From: Sambucus nigra
Lineage: Eukaryota > Streptophyta > Magnoliopsida > Dipsacales > Adoxaceae
Assembly (NCBI GenBank): GCA_949130495.1
Contig: OX422215.1
Span: forward strand, 529,277,755-529,341,754
Direction of reading: 5' to 3'
DNA length: 64,000 bases
Shown: positions 1 through 12,176 of the stretch, in pieces
Numbering within the stretch: position 1 is the stretch's first letter
How the letters are laid out: every line of letters starts with the position of its first letter
Notes under the pieces: model-generated
What the model was told of the DNA's origin: nothing
Seen by the model: only the letters and a program-made list of their open reading frames with translations
Databases searched by the model: none
Translations under genes and position numbers: made by a program

Positions 1-2129
1 ATGTTTAAGGTTGGTAGATAGATGGATTTAGGATGTAGAAATTGCAGCCAATGATTTCGGTTGGGCTTGGTTTTGGAGTTGGATAAATTTTGGAGTTCAA
101 GACTCCATAGCCATTCTTGGCATTTTCGCAGGGGCGAATCGATTCGGCCCCTTGGGCGAATCGATTCGCATAGATATAGAATCCCAGGTCTTGTTATCCG
201 AATCGATTCGGATTAAGACCGAATCGATTTGGATTAAGACCGAATCGATTCGGCATTTGCAGAAACTAAATTTTGTTGTCCGAACCGATTCGCTTTCAGA
301 GCGAATCGATTCGCTTGGGCGAATCGATTCGGTTCCAGCAGATTTGGGGCTCTTTTTCTTTTGATTTTCCTCCTTATTCTTTAGGATTAGGACCTAGGAA
401 ACTTCTTTAAAGAAGTAAACTTAGAGTCCTAGAGTAGATATGGAGTTCGGTCGTTACCCTGGACTAGAAATGGGTTCATCTGGGGTTTATTTCGGGGAGG
501 TTTAAAGTAATGTTAAGGCATTACTTCTTTTATTCAAACTTTTAGAAGTTTGGAAGTAAAATGCCCAAACTTGGAGATTTATGGGCTTATCAAAATTCAT
601 ACGAACTTTGGGAATTTCTAGCATCATAATGATCATTTGGATACCTAGCCTGGAATTGTAATTCGAAGAAAAATAAATGATAATATTCGATGGGAATTAG
701 GTTCGCATGAAATGAACCCATAGGTGTTTAAAGATAATAGGTTCAATTTAGAATGACCCCGTTGTTTAATGATGTTAGGTTTAATAATGAAGAACCAATC
801 ACATGATTTATGGAAATGGATTTTTGGTAATAATATAATGATAAATGTAAATGCTAATTTACTATTACACACCTCTCTAAATGACATCATAAGGGAAGTT
901 CGCTCGTGAGGCGAAGCCCCCTGGCTAATGAATGCAGGGTGGATATAGTCCTAGGCCATGGGAGAGCTTATTGTTACATTTTCTGCGATGGGTAGGAGAT
1001 TCCGGGTGTGGTCTTGACTACCCCGCAGGCTCGTGGCCGCTTCCCGACGTGTTCCGATAGGTGCCCAGGTTGTCTTATGTTAGGCCCTGGAAGATGATGG
1101 TCATTTAGGGGCGCGCACAGTGGGGAAACCCGGACGGGCGGTCTTAGATATCGTTATATGTATATGAATATAACTATATTTTCATCAAGTTGGACTTGAT
1201 GGTTGATAAACGCCACAAAGAGCGTATGAAATGCCATAAAGAGCATAAATATGTGCCATAAAGAGCACTTGATGTAAATGATATTCCTAATAAGGAATGG
1301 AAAGATAAAATGGGAAGTTTTAATAAATGAATAGAAATTATAACTTCTTGACTTAACCGAATATATGGTTTTATTCCTAATAAGGAATGTCTGAAGGAAA
1401 TGGAAATTGTATTAATAAGGAAGGGTTTTAAATTAAAGTGCTTTACCTTCAATTCTTGCTTGTAATTGTAGATAGCATGTCATATTATCATCCTCATCAT
1501 TCATGTGTAGCTATTCATACCTATCATGCTTTTTATTCTTCTGGTAATCATATAGAACCCGGCCCTGACCAGTTTACTTTCCTTGTTGTATATATATTAT
1601 TGTATCCGCTCAGGTGCTCCACCGCAAGGACGCCCGACTTGACTTTCCCAAGTTCCCTGCACTTTCGACGAGCTGTAAGATTTTGCGGGTTATTACAGGA
1701 TGTTGTATTAGACGCTTTCATTCTTGTTATTCTAGATATGATCGGGTCTTGTCCCTCGGGCGTGTGGCCCAAACATTTGTATTTGATTAATGATTGTACT
1801 ATGTAAGATATTTTATATTGTTGTACGTTGTCTTATGTAGCTGTGGACCGACAGCTTATTCGGTCCATTTGTGTACATTCGTTTTAGTTATATTATATGT
1901 TATCATTTGGAATTCCACTTGCTTGTCAGATTGGGTTGTTAGTTTAAATTTTCATAACCGCATTTTTAAAAATTTTACACTTTTTCGCAACCCGTTTTCT
2001 GATTTATTGGGTGGTTTTCCCGTATACTCAGTTTATATTTGTGATGCTGAGAATGATATCCATCCATGATTCCTGTTATGTTTGAGTATCGGGCTGGCCA
2101 CCCCTTATCTCGGATTGCTGGTTGTCACA
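1..2129 (+). mobile_element. Left (5') LTR of Ty3 element A, truncated by window start
   Basis: Near-identical to 6804-8933 along its whole length. It ends in TGTCACA and is followed after two bases by a methionine-tRNA type primer-binding site. By alignment to the complete right LTR, about 715 bases lie before the window. It contains the palindrome cluster at 136-330 and a block at 864-1149 shared with the LTRs of element G. Short open frames inside it (for example 152-364) only translate the palindromes and are not genes. Confidence 0.95.
136..330. repeat. Cluster of eight GAATCGATTC palindromes in the left LTR of A
   Basis: The 10-mer GAATCGATTC or a one-base variant starts at 136, 158, 200, 221 (ends TTT), 242, 282 (GAACCGATTC), 302 and 321. 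Flanking bases often extend the symmetry to GCGAATCGATTCGC or CCGAATCGATTCGG. The copies are unequally spaced (roughly 19-42 bases), so this is not a simple tandem array. Function unknown; tandem binding sites for a dimeric protein or a cruciform-prone region are possible. Confidence 0.93.
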
Positions 2130-2131
2130 GA

Positions 2132-2143
2132 TGGTATCAGAGC
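2132..2143 (+). other. Primer-binding site of element A (initiator tRNA-Met type)
   Basis: TGGTATCAGAGC lies two bases after the LTR end. This is the usual plant primer-binding site complementary to the 3' end of initiator methionine tRNA, where minus-strand cDNA synthesis starts. Confidence 0.92.
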
Positions 2144-2307
2144 ATCAGGTTCTAGAGTACTAGGATCTGTGTGGACTTGTCTCGTTCTACCGTAGCGTTC
2201 TTTGATGTAGAGCCTAATGCTAGGACTTCTTGTTGCTTATGTTTGTGATCTTCTGCAAAATAGATTGTTTTAACCAGTATTTTAATACTATTGTTTTTCT
2301 ATCTCAG

Positions 2308-3443
2308 ATGCCTCCTAAGAGAGGTCGCCCAGCGAGACGTATTAAGGTCGTAGAGAAGGAAGTAGGTCCTCCACCGCCACTACAAGGGACTGTTAATGTT
2401 GCGGATGTAGCAAGCATAGTGGATGGAGCGATTAATTCCTCCATGACCGTAGTGATCCAACAATTGCCATGGGCTCCAGGTGTTCAAGCTCCTACGCGAC
2501 TTACTCCGTGGGAAAGGGTTAGGGAGTCCTTTCTAAAGGGCAATCCCCCAGAATTCGAGGGAGGCACGGATTAGGTTAAAGCCAATCAATGGAAGAAAAA
2601 CATGCAATGCCACCTTCGTATGATAGAATGTAGTGAGGATAAGAAACAAGTCCTTACCACCTTTAAGCTTGTCGGATCTGCGTTACACTGGTGGGAGACG
2701 ATGACCACCCCAGAGCAAAGAGACACCATGTCAATCACTGAGTTCTGGGCTTTGTTTGATCTTAAGTATTTTCCTCCCGCTGTTCAGAGGAAGATGAAGA
2801 GGAAGTTGCAAGATGTAGAGCAAACAGAGAGGTCTGTAGCGGAGTATGAAGAGGAGTTCACCCGGTTAGCAAGTTCTGTACCAGATGAGGTGACTCCGGA
2901 AGAGAGGAAGATCTCGAATGTTTGGGTAACCCAGCTTTCCATACTTATGGAGAGGTTATAAATGCAGCCTTACTCCATTGCCAGGAGCATCGATTATATA
3001 TGTAGGGTAGCAAGAAAGCTACTGAAATGAGGCAAGTAGGGAAGCTTGGAGAGTTTATTGCGAAGGGCAATAATAGGCACGAACAAGGTGCTTTACATCA
3101 GGCAGATCGGGGTGGCCCTGGAGGTAGAGGTCGTCCGGGCCGAGGCTTTTCCCAGTTTAGGAATATCGAAGGTCGTGGTCGGGAGGACATGAAGGGACGG
3201 TGCTTCCAATGTGGGGAGGCAGGTCATTACAAGAAGGAGTGTCCTCAGATGATTGGGGGTCAGTTTCCTAGAGCTCCGCAGCAGCCATGTGTTCAGTTTC
3301 CACCTCCGGTACCTATTAGGGTTTTTCCTCCGCAGCAGGGGCAACTACAGTATGGGAGTGTTTGTCATAATCGGGAGGCTATGTTTCCTCCAGCCCTGCC
3401 GGCACCACCCGTTATTGAGGGTAATTTTTTACTTAGAGGTACG
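2308..3443 (+). pseudogene. Decayed gag of element A (Tekay-like Ty3)
   Basis: Capsid/nucleocapsid gene remnant. The start chosen is the Met of MPPKRGRPARR at 2308, typical of plant chromoviral gag. The central retrotransposon-gag domain (about 2545-2930) has the characteristic LHWWE and FDLKYFPPAVQRK stretches and AEYEEEFTRLA. A CCHC zinc knuckle (CFQCGEAGHYKKEC) lies at 3201-3242. The frame is broken by a TAG at 2572-2574, by a stop at 2959-2961, and by a frame change before 3027. It could not give a full Gag, so the element would need help in trans. Lineage assignment (Tekay/Del) rests on domain resemblance only. Confidence 0.88.
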
Positions 3444-3448
3444 TGAGT

Positions 3449-3490
3449 TATATTTTATTCGATGCGGGTGTTACGCGCTCATTTGTTTTA
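3449..3490 (+). pseudogene. Aspartic protease active-site remnant of element A
   Basis: In a frame different from the zinc knuckle, 3449-3490 reads YILFDAGVTRSFVL, matching the LFDSGATHSF active-site block of Ty3 proteases with Ala in place of Ser or Thr after the catalytic Asp. A TGA follows. No further protease, reverse transcriptase or integrase can be read downstream. Confidence 0.6.
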
Positions 3491-6075
3491 TGAGCTCTTC
3501 TCAGATTACAGATTTCATAATATATGCTAAGAGTATTTTAATTAGTATAGAGTCCTATGGGAATAGGTTCGCTCATTTCTTTTGTTTGTATGTATGTAGA
3601 AATTCTCTTACTAAATTGTGCTTGAGGCCGATTTACTCTTCCTTAACATGGTCGAGTATGATGTGATATTGGTATGTGATTTCTATGCCTTATCTCAACG
3701 ACCTACAAGTTGAGTGGTAGCGTATAGGAGGGGTTCCTTGTCTGGATTCCACTTCTGCGGGACGCTCCACGCGTGAACCTTAACAACGTTGGGAGTGGAG
3801 ATATACCACCCTTCCTTTCTCTGATCTTATGTGTATTACTCTCTATCTCCATGATCAACTAGTTAAGTAGGCATGTGTCGGAGGGGTTCCTTGTTTGGAT
3901 TTCACTTTGCGAGACACTCCGCCGCATGAACACTTAACGATATTGTGGGTGGAGATATGCTATTCTTCCCTTTTATTTTATTTTGTTTTATTAAATTATT
4001 GTTGATAGTGGGATTGGAAAGTTTAGCCGAGAATCACATAGAAAGGTGATTGATGGCTATTAAAGTGCGATATAGAAGCACTGCATATAGTTCTCTCCTC
4101 TGATCGATGTGAGGGAGACCAAGGTACGAAGTTGAATTGAGACCTCGGGTTATACCTTAATAAGAAGGCTATTTAATGAGATGTATATATGTCATAGGGC
4201 ATATAACCTTAGGGTTTCACGAAGGGTGAGCGTTGGTTTGTTATTTATTTATTTTTATTTAATTGATAGTGTGTAGATGTAGAATCTTTTCGGTCCCGAA
4301 CATGTGTCTTAGACCTGTACCCCTCGATGACTGACAACGCGAGGTAGTAGTGTAATGGGAGGGTTCCTTGTTTGGATTTCGCTTCGGCGAGATGTCCCAC
4401 GCACGAAACTGAGCAAATGTCGGATGTTGAGGAAGGTCATGGGTGCTAGGGATATACTCAACAATAGGTGTACGACTTAGATAGGGTATAGGTAGATAGA
4501 CTTTAGGATTATTTGGACGTAGGGTCTTTAAGTATGGGACTTAAGTTTAGGAAGGTTGTTGGGAGTTGACCATGACTAAGTCATGCGTAACCTCTAGGAA
4601 GGGATTGGTTCCATGTTATGAGAAGTGGGAGGATTTTGAGAAGTTGGTTGTTGAGGCCGAAGGAGATGGGGCCTCTCATAGTAGAGTGTTACAAAGGTAA
4701 TGAAGGGGTGAATTGATTCGCACCCCTGAGCCAGGTGGTTAAGCTCGAAGGTAGATTCCATTAGCAAGTCTCTGCCATGATGGGGAGTGATAATACTGGA
4801 GTATTGATTTATTGTTGATGCGCCTCACAAGTTTAAACTTGTAAGGAGTATTATCCCCTATTTAAGTTGAAGTCCATCTTGGGGGTGATCGCTGTATAGG
4901 AAGAGAGATGCTACTTCCTGGGCAGAATTTAGTCTTTGGTGCGAACAACATTTCATTGCAAGATGTCGCAGGAGGAAACAAGGGCGGTTAAAACCATAAA
5001 TAAGCTGCTGATTTAGGAAACAGAACTCTGCTCTTTTGACATTGAGGGTGGGGTGCGTTCCCTTAAGAGAATGTTGTCCCGAACAAAAGGGACTTAAGTA
5101 AAGAAGATGTGGAGAAATCACGCGGTTCTAACGTTTCGGTTCATCAAGGTAATGACGAAATGTGCTAAGTTGTACATCGCTAGTATTATTGGCTGGGCAT
5201 AGTAAAGTTGTTGTACTGCGTGGGGTGCCCTTGATTATGGTCCTGACTAGAACAAGACTTTCGTTTCTCATTCTTGGCAAGTTCCCAAGAAGTCATGGGA
5301 ATCGAATTATGGTTAATCACTTCTTGTCATTTTTCCAGATGGCCAGACCAATAGAATAACCATATGTTGGGGCATATACTCCTCATATGCGTGCTTAACT
5401 TTAAGAGTAGTTGGGAACAATTCTTTCCACTTGTTGATTTCGCCTATAAGAATTTATGTCGAATCACTGTTAGGACGGCGCTGTAGGAGAAGCCTTGTAT
5501 GGTAGGCCTTGTTGATTCCCCACTTGTTGGTTAGAGGGCGAGATGATGGGTCTCTCGTATAACCAAGATCGACAAAAAAGAGCTCAGTCGATGCGGGAAG
5601 AAGGCATCTGGAGTTTGAGGTCATTAGACAAAGAGTTGTGGTGGGTATCGCTTGTGAAGGGCATTAAGTGTTTCGAGTAGAAAAGGGAAACTTGCACCGC
5701 ATGATGTTGTACCTTTCCTAGAAATGTTGCGGTATGTCCGGTAACCTATTAGCTCTCTTTATCGAAACATTTTGCGGCAAGTTCATAATTGTTCCTTGAC
5801 TCTCATGCAAGGGAGTACGAGAGATACGACGGTGCCTTTAGGCACATTCCTTTTGAAGAAGATGCAACATGACGGTCCATATTAGGTGTAGTCGGTTGCT
5901 ATCTTAGAGCGTAGAGTTACGTTTGGGATTGCCGGTAGTACCTCGGGGGATGAGTTCTATATAGTCATCACTTTATCGAGAAATAGACATAGGGTCGCAA
6001 GGATGACTTGCGGGAATAGTATCCGCACCTCTTCTTGCGAGGTATATCTGAATTTTGGGGGCAAAATTCCCTCTT
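3491..6075 (+). other. Internal region of element A without readable polymerase
   Basis: About 2.6 kb where pol is expected; no reverse transcriptase, RNase H or integrase motif is visible in any frame. It contains three copies of a hairpin-forming motif (separate entry) and a stretch near 4310-4470 that resembles 52600-52760 inside element G. A and G are therefore relatives whose interiors have been replaced or eroded. Confidence 0.7.
3731..4408 (+). repeat. Three copies of the TTCCTTGTTTGGATTTCGC hairpin motif in A
   Basis: Copies of about 48 bases at 3731-3778, 3883-3931 and 4361-4408. Each starts GGGTTCCTTG, continues to a short potential hairpin TCGC-TTC-GCGA (imperfect here) and ends near CCACGCACGAA. 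Six further copies occur in element G at 49983, 50178, 52141, 52641, 55911 and 56107. Function unknown. Confidence 0.85.
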
Positions 6076-6088
6076 AAGGGGGGGAGTA
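6076..6088 (+). other. Polypurine tract of element A
   Basis: AAGGGGGGGAGTA lies immediately before the TGTAATAACCC start of the right LTR, as expected for the plus-strand priming site. Element G has the same arrangement. Confidence 0.9.
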
Positions 6089-8933
6089 TGTAATAACCCT
6101 CTCTTCTGATAGCCCATTTTATATTTATTTACTATGGGTAGTAATTAATGATAAAATGATAGATGTTGAGTAGATATTAATTTGTTATGACAAGGCCAAT
6201 ATTTACTAAAATGTTGCATAGTTACCCCGTGAGTGGATAAAATGTTCATGTCGTGATTTATAATGTCATTAGGATTTATAATGATATTTTGGTTTATTAT
6301 GAAACCGGAAGTAAAATGAGTTATAAAATTCCCAAATGATAATTTGGATAGTGTAGTTAGTCCCGGTAGGTGTGTAACAGTCAAAATAAGTGCCATATTG
6401 TATTTTGGCATTTCGGGCACTTTTGACTGGTTTTGGCTTAAATAGCGATATCGCGTATTATTTTTATCGCGCATTAGTTATTAGAGTTGGGTATTTTAGA
6501 CTTATGGCCCGATTTAGTCTTGCTAAGACTTACTATTCCTTTTATGCCCCAAATTGTTAACTTAGAGAGAAAGAGAGAGAGGAAGAAAGCTTTGGAGAAA
6601 AAGAGAGATTGGAGCTTGGATTGTTGCTTCCTTCTTCATCAAATCAGATCCTTACACTTGAGGCAAGTAATCTACTTGAAAATTTATGATTTAAGTAGAA
6701 TAATTATTCTTGATATTTATGAATTTGTTATGATTTAGAATTGTTAGGGTTTTGATTGGATTTTTGGGTATTGACCACTAAAAATGGATTTGGATGATAA
6801 ATGATGTTTAAGGTTGGTAGATAGATGGATTTAGGATGTAGAAATTGCAGCCAATGATTTCGGTTGGGCTTGGTTTTGGAGTTGGATAAATTTTGGAGTT
6901 CAAGACTCCATAGCCATTCTTGGCATTTTCGTAGGGGCGAATCGATTCGGCCCCTTGGGCGAATCGATTCGCATAGATATAGAATCCCAGGTCTTGTTAT
7001 CCGAATCGATTCGGATTAAGACCGAATCGATTCGGATTAAGACCGAATCGATTCGGCATTTGCAGAAACTAAATTTTGTTGTCCGAACCGATTCGCTTTC
7101 AGAGCGAATCGATTCGCTTGGGCGAATCGATTCGGTTCCAGCAGATTTGGGGCTCTTTTTCTTTTGATTTTCCTCCTTATTCTTTAGGATTAGGACCTAG
7201 GAAACTTCTTTAAAGAAGTAAACTTAGAGTCCTAGAGTAGATATGGAGTTCGGTCGTTACCCTGGACTAGAAATGGGTTCATCTGGGGTTTATTTCGGGG
7301 AGGTTTAAAGTAATGTTAAGGCATTACTTCTTTTATTCAAACTTTTAGAAGTTTGGAAGTAAAATGCCCAAACTTGGAGATTTATGGGCTTATCAAAATT
7401 CATACGAACTTTGGGAATTTCTAGCATCATAATGATCATTTGGAGACCTAACCTGGAATTGTAATTCGAAGAAAAATAAATGATAATATTCGATGGGAAT
7501 TAGGTTTGCATGAAATGAACCCATAGGTGTTTAAAGATAATAGGTTCAATTTAGAATGAACCCCGTTGTTTAATGATGTTAGGTTTAATAATGAAGAACC
7601 AATCACATGATTTATGGAAATGGATTTTTGGTAATAATATAATGATAAATGTAAATGCTAATTTACTGTTACACACCTCTCTAAATGACATCATATGGGA
7701 AGTTCGCTCGTGAGGTGAAGCCCCCTGGCTAATGAATGCAGGGTGGATATAGTCCTAGGCCATGGGAGCACTTATTGTTACATTTTTTGCGATGGGTAGG
7801 AGATTTCGGGTGTGGTCTTGACTACCCCGCAGGCTCATGTCCGCTTCCCGACGTGTTCCGATAGGTGCCCAGGTTGTCTTATGTTAGGCCCTGGAAGATG
7901 ATGGTCATTTAGGGGCGCGCACAGTGGGGAAACCCGGACGGGCGGTCTTAGATATCGTTATATGTATATGAATATAACTATATTTTCATCAAGTTGGACT
8001 TGATGGTTGATAAACGCCACAAAGAGCGTATGAAATGCCATAAAGAGCATAAATATGTGCCATAAAGAGAACTTGATGTAAATGATATTCCTAATAAGGA
8101 ATGGAAAGATAAAATGAGAAGTTTTAATAAATGAATAGAAATTATAACTTCTTGACTTAACCGAATATATGGTTTTATTCCTAATAAGGAATGTCTGAAG
8201 GAAATGGAAATTGTATTAATAAGGAAGGGTTTTAAATTAAATTGCTTTACCTTCAATTCTTCCTTGTAATTGTAGATAGCATGTCATATTATCATCCTCA
8301 TCATTCATGTGTAGCTATTCATACTTATCATGCTTTTTATTCTTCTGGTAATCATATAGAACCCGACCCTGACCGGTTTACTTTCCTTGTTGTATATATA
8401 TTATGGTATCCGCTCAGTTGCTCCACCGCAAGGACGCCCGACTTGACTTTCCCAAGTTCCCTGCACTTTCGACGAGCTGTAAGATTTTGCGGGTTATTAC
8501 AGGATGTTGTCTTAGACGCTTTCATTCTTGTTATTCTAGATATGATCGGGTCTTGTCCCTCGGGTGTGTGGCCCAAACATTTGTATTTGATTAATGATTG
8601 TACTATGTAAGATATTTTATATTGTTGTACGTTGTCTTATGTAGCTGTGGCCCGACAACTTATTCGGTCCATTTGTGTACATTCGTTTTAGTTATATTAT
8701 ATGTTATCTTTTGGAATTCCACTTGCTTGTCAGATTGGGTTGTTAGTTTAAATTTTCATAACCGCATTTTTAAAAATTTTACACTTTTTCGCAACCCGTT
8801 TTCTGATTTATTGGGTGGTTTTCCCGTATACTCAGTTTATATTTGTGATGCTGAGAATGATATCCATCTATGATTCCTGTTATGTTTGAGTATCGGGCTG
8901 GCCACCCCTTATCTCGGATTGCGGGTTGTCACA
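6089..8933 (+). mobile_element. Right (3') LTR of Ty3 element A, complete
   Basis: A 2845-base LTR running from TGTAATAACCC to TGTCACA. The part matching the left LTR (6804-8933) differs only by scattered single bases and one net base in length, so the insertion is fairly recent. The next bases, ATAAG at 8934, fit a target duplication inside the LTR of Copia element B, whose intact copies read AAGATATAGC at this point. The other duplicate lies outside the window. Confidence 0.95.
6939..7133. repeat. Cluster of eight GAATCGATTC palindromes in the right LTR of A
   Basis: Counterpart of 136-330 with the same order and spacing. The copy that is GAATCGATTT in the left LTR is a perfect GAATCGATTC here; GAACCGATTC is kept in both. 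Confidence 0.93.
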
Positions 8934-9854
8934 ATAAGATATATCACGCGTCATAATAATTCAGGAAAAATCCCCTAAGGGCAAAACCTTTTATTTCTAG
9001 AACTTCGAGAAGTTTACAAGACCATTGACTTACATACAACCTGATAATCGCCCACAAGTGTAACGAAGGGTGTCTTCATCAAACCTTCAAAGAAACGGCT
9101 AGAAATCTATAGTGGTTCACGCACAGCTATACCACAAGGACTGCAGCTCAAAAAACTCCATAGAAACTCCCTCCACAATAGCACGTAGCTCTCGGTTGTA
9201 GAGATCTCCCCACAAAGGATGAACAAAAGAAAAGCAGTGTTCTTGAACACCAAAACAATTCACCAAAGCATATGGGGTTTTTGTGAATTGAAAATAGAAG
9301 GGGATTAAACCGTAAACGAAGAAGTCAAAAGGATTTTGTAGTTTTGCAGTTTTCTGTCTTTCAAAACGTTGGGACTTCGGAATGAAAATGAAACCATTTA
9401 ATGAGTATTTATACAAAATCATGCCGCCTCGGTATATGAACTCGTTCGAACGAGAAAGAGATCTTGCGCGAATGACATACACGTGTCATTCAAGCGACAT
9501 CGTGCGATAATGCAATGTCATTTGAATGACAGAGCAAAGTCGTTTGAATGGCTGTTACGTCAATAAATATTATTTTTAATGTCTGCTCCAATACTTAGAA
9601 AAAATACTCATTCTCAAATTTTGAAGAAAAAGTCCGCTCCAACACTTAGAAAATTTGTTGTAAAAATATCCCAAAAGCTCTAAGTGTAAAGTTAAGGTAT
9701 TAGAAACATAACCTTACCAAAGTAAACTTTGCGGAGTCTTTTTGATGAAGAACTTGATATTCGGATCCGTATTTGATGCTTGAATGTTCTTTGACGGTGT
9801 TGCGGTATACGACATATTAAATTCATAACAGACTTATAAAATAACGTCCTTACA
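8934..9854 (-). mobile_element. 3' LTR of Copia element B, truncated by insertion of A
   Basis: Matches the complete LTR at 62909-63928 and the shortened one at 28434-29150. About 95-110 bases of its far end are missing because element A inserted there. On the minus strand it starts TGTAAGGACG at 9854, directly after a polypurine tract (rc of CGCCCCCTATGTC, 9858-9870). It contains the perfect palindrome CTCGTTCGAACGAG at 9441-9454. Open frames here are not supported as genes. Confidence 0.85.
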
Positions 9855-11093
9855 AATCGCCCCCTATGTCTATGTCGGTACATACATAAAAACATCTGAA
9901 CTATCAAATACCAAAAAAACCTATACAAATCTACCCTCCCATGAATAAATTTGCAAGATCTCAAACTTTTCTTCAAAACTCTTCAACATCAAATTTCAAA
10001 GCTTTTCTCATCAGGGGGTGTAATGATCTTCAATCTTTGTACCTACAAACATGAGACAAAGAAAATACCTTCGTGACACATCGAGTTTAAAATGATATAA
10101 GAATAAATCAGTAATAAATAAAATCTCCCCAAAGCAAACTCCCCCATAACATGATAATTCTTTCTCCCCCTTTTTATGATGTCCCCAAATAGACAGATAC
10201 GAAGAAATAATCAAAACATGGAGTGTCACGAAAAAAATGCATAGCAAATATGAATCAATTAACGCACATGCAAAGGAGTATCTCAAAAATATTCACAAAG
10301 TATTTTTGATTTTTCAAATTTTTCGTACAAAAAAGATACCAAAAATCAGACCATGGATTTATACTAAAACAACCAAGTCATGGAAATAGAATGTATGGGT
10401 GAGAACACATTCGATAGGTAAATAAACTCAATCAATCATATGTGCACGATGAATACGTGTACTCCTAACGAATGAACATCAAAAGTATCCTTAGGTGTAA
10501 AAATTATTGAATTTAGATGACATTGTCTTATGCAAATCAACAAATCAAAGTCAAAGTGATTTCCACAACAATAATGTCCAAAACTATTTAACGCTTTTTC
10601 AAGACTTAAAAAAAAAGACATACAAACCCCTTTTAATTTCCATCCAAACTCCCTCATATATATTTTCTTTTAGAGGTGTAAAAACTAAATTCTCAAACTT
10701 TGGAGAATTGGTGTAAAAACCTAATTGGCCCATAATTGGAATGAATTTATTTTTATTGCCTATAAATTTTTTCGAGCTCTTTTAAACCTCTTTGGACCCC
10801 GAATAATAAAATTCCTCAATTTTTAGGTCCGATATAACGGTGGCTTAGTATTCGCAAAGGCAAAATGAACCTTTCGCAGCGCTTCCCCGTTTTTACATAA
10901 AGCACACAAATCCTCACAAACATGGTTCAAAGGTGCACACATTTTATTGTCTTGATTTATCGCATTTGGTTCGTTGTATAGACATAATTGAGATAAGCGC
11001 AATAATCAAACAAATTCGTGCATGTGTGCATCAAAGGACAAAGTTAGTCAATCATGTAGACATCTTAATGACTCCAAACATTACAATGAAAAG
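9855..11093 (-). mobile_element. 3' internal non-coding region of Copia element B
   Basis: Begins with the polypurine tract and a stretch (9858-9900) found before the LTR in all related elements here (12177, 42641 rc, 63929). No reading frame is supported. It stops at 11093, where element C is inserted, and resumes at 27168. Confidence 0.7.
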
Positions 11094-12176
11094 TACGTAA
11101 ACGTGGTGTGTGATATCGAATAAAAAATTATTCGCAAGTTTCCAAGTACACCATTTTTTAACCAAATAAATACAACCCCTAAACATGCGTTAAAATTAAG
11201 AAGATATTTAATTGAACACGATATTTCAAATAAATCCTAAAAACATGCATCAAGATGATTTATCAAATAACATAAAGCATGTGACACAACATATCAGGAA
11301 AAATCCCCGCGGGGCAAAACCATATTATTTTCAGTATAATTTGTAAAGAACGGTTACACGGATTATAATGAAAATAAGTGTGACATACGAAATACCCGCA
11401 GGTGTCGGTTCCGATGTCGTCGGATGGAATCTCCCGCAAGAATTCCAAATGGGCAGCAATGAAGAAGATACCGACTTCTCCACAAAAAACTCCTCAATGA
11501 GTAGAATAGATCATTTGAAGGTATGTTGTGCACGTGAAAATAGAAGAGAAGTGTGCATTTATAAGGGAAGATTAAAGCTCAAAAAATATCTTTAGGAAAA
11601 CATGGAGGAAGAAGGGATGAATTTTGCTTAGCATGTTTCAAAAATGGTTTAAAGTGGTGATAGCATTTGACATAAAAATCATTCCAGTAATAGGTACCCC
11701 GACCGGTTTGCCCTGGGTTCGCGGAAAATCATTGGAACATGGGGCTGAACACTTAGCAATTTTCAAGGATTTTTCTTGGAGTTTTCTCCATTTTCAAAGG
11801 GCCATAACTTCTTCACCGTAGCTAAGATTGAGGTGTCGTTTCTTCCAGTATCTTCGTTGCGGCTAAGTCTTCAACTTTCCAGTTAACTAGACCTCTGGAA
11901 AGTGGTTGTAAAATTACCAAAATTCCCTTGAACATCCATATCTAGCCTTCTTTCACTGTTTTCACTTCTCTTTCGTACCACTTGCATTTCGGGCATAAAA
12001 TTATGGAACGTGAAGTCGTTGAGGCAGATGTGGGACACTTGATGGAGATGATGAATGCATGATTCTCGAAATTTGGATTGAGACCGTCGTATGAGATCGT
12101 GCAGAGACGTGCCAAATGTAGCAGCGTACGACATTTACAAATGTATGATAACGGACATGAGAAATATGTCCTTACA
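11094..12176 (-). mobile_element. 3' LTR of Copia element C
   Basis: Matches the 5' LTR at 26026-27167; about 60 bases shorter, mainly from a loss around 11700 that removes most of the GAACCGGTT palindromes. On the minus strand it begins TGTAAGGACA at 12176 beside a polypurine tract and ends in TTTACGTA at 11094, where the other LTR ends in TTTACGCA. The two LTRs differ at many positions, so this insertion is older than A or G. No clean target duplication was found. Confidence 0.83.

Noticed and set aside
136..330. Regularly repeated palindromes resembling a CRISPR-like array
   Set aside because: The repeat is only 10-14 bases, spacing is irregular, intervening sequence is the same in both LTRs, and the DNA is plant nuclear.
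152..364. Open frame of 70 residues repeated at 6955-7167, with similar frames at 48531-48853 and 54461-54783
   Set aside because: They only translate the palindrome cluster (SIRI/ESIR repeats); they follow the DNA repeat rather than a conserved protein.
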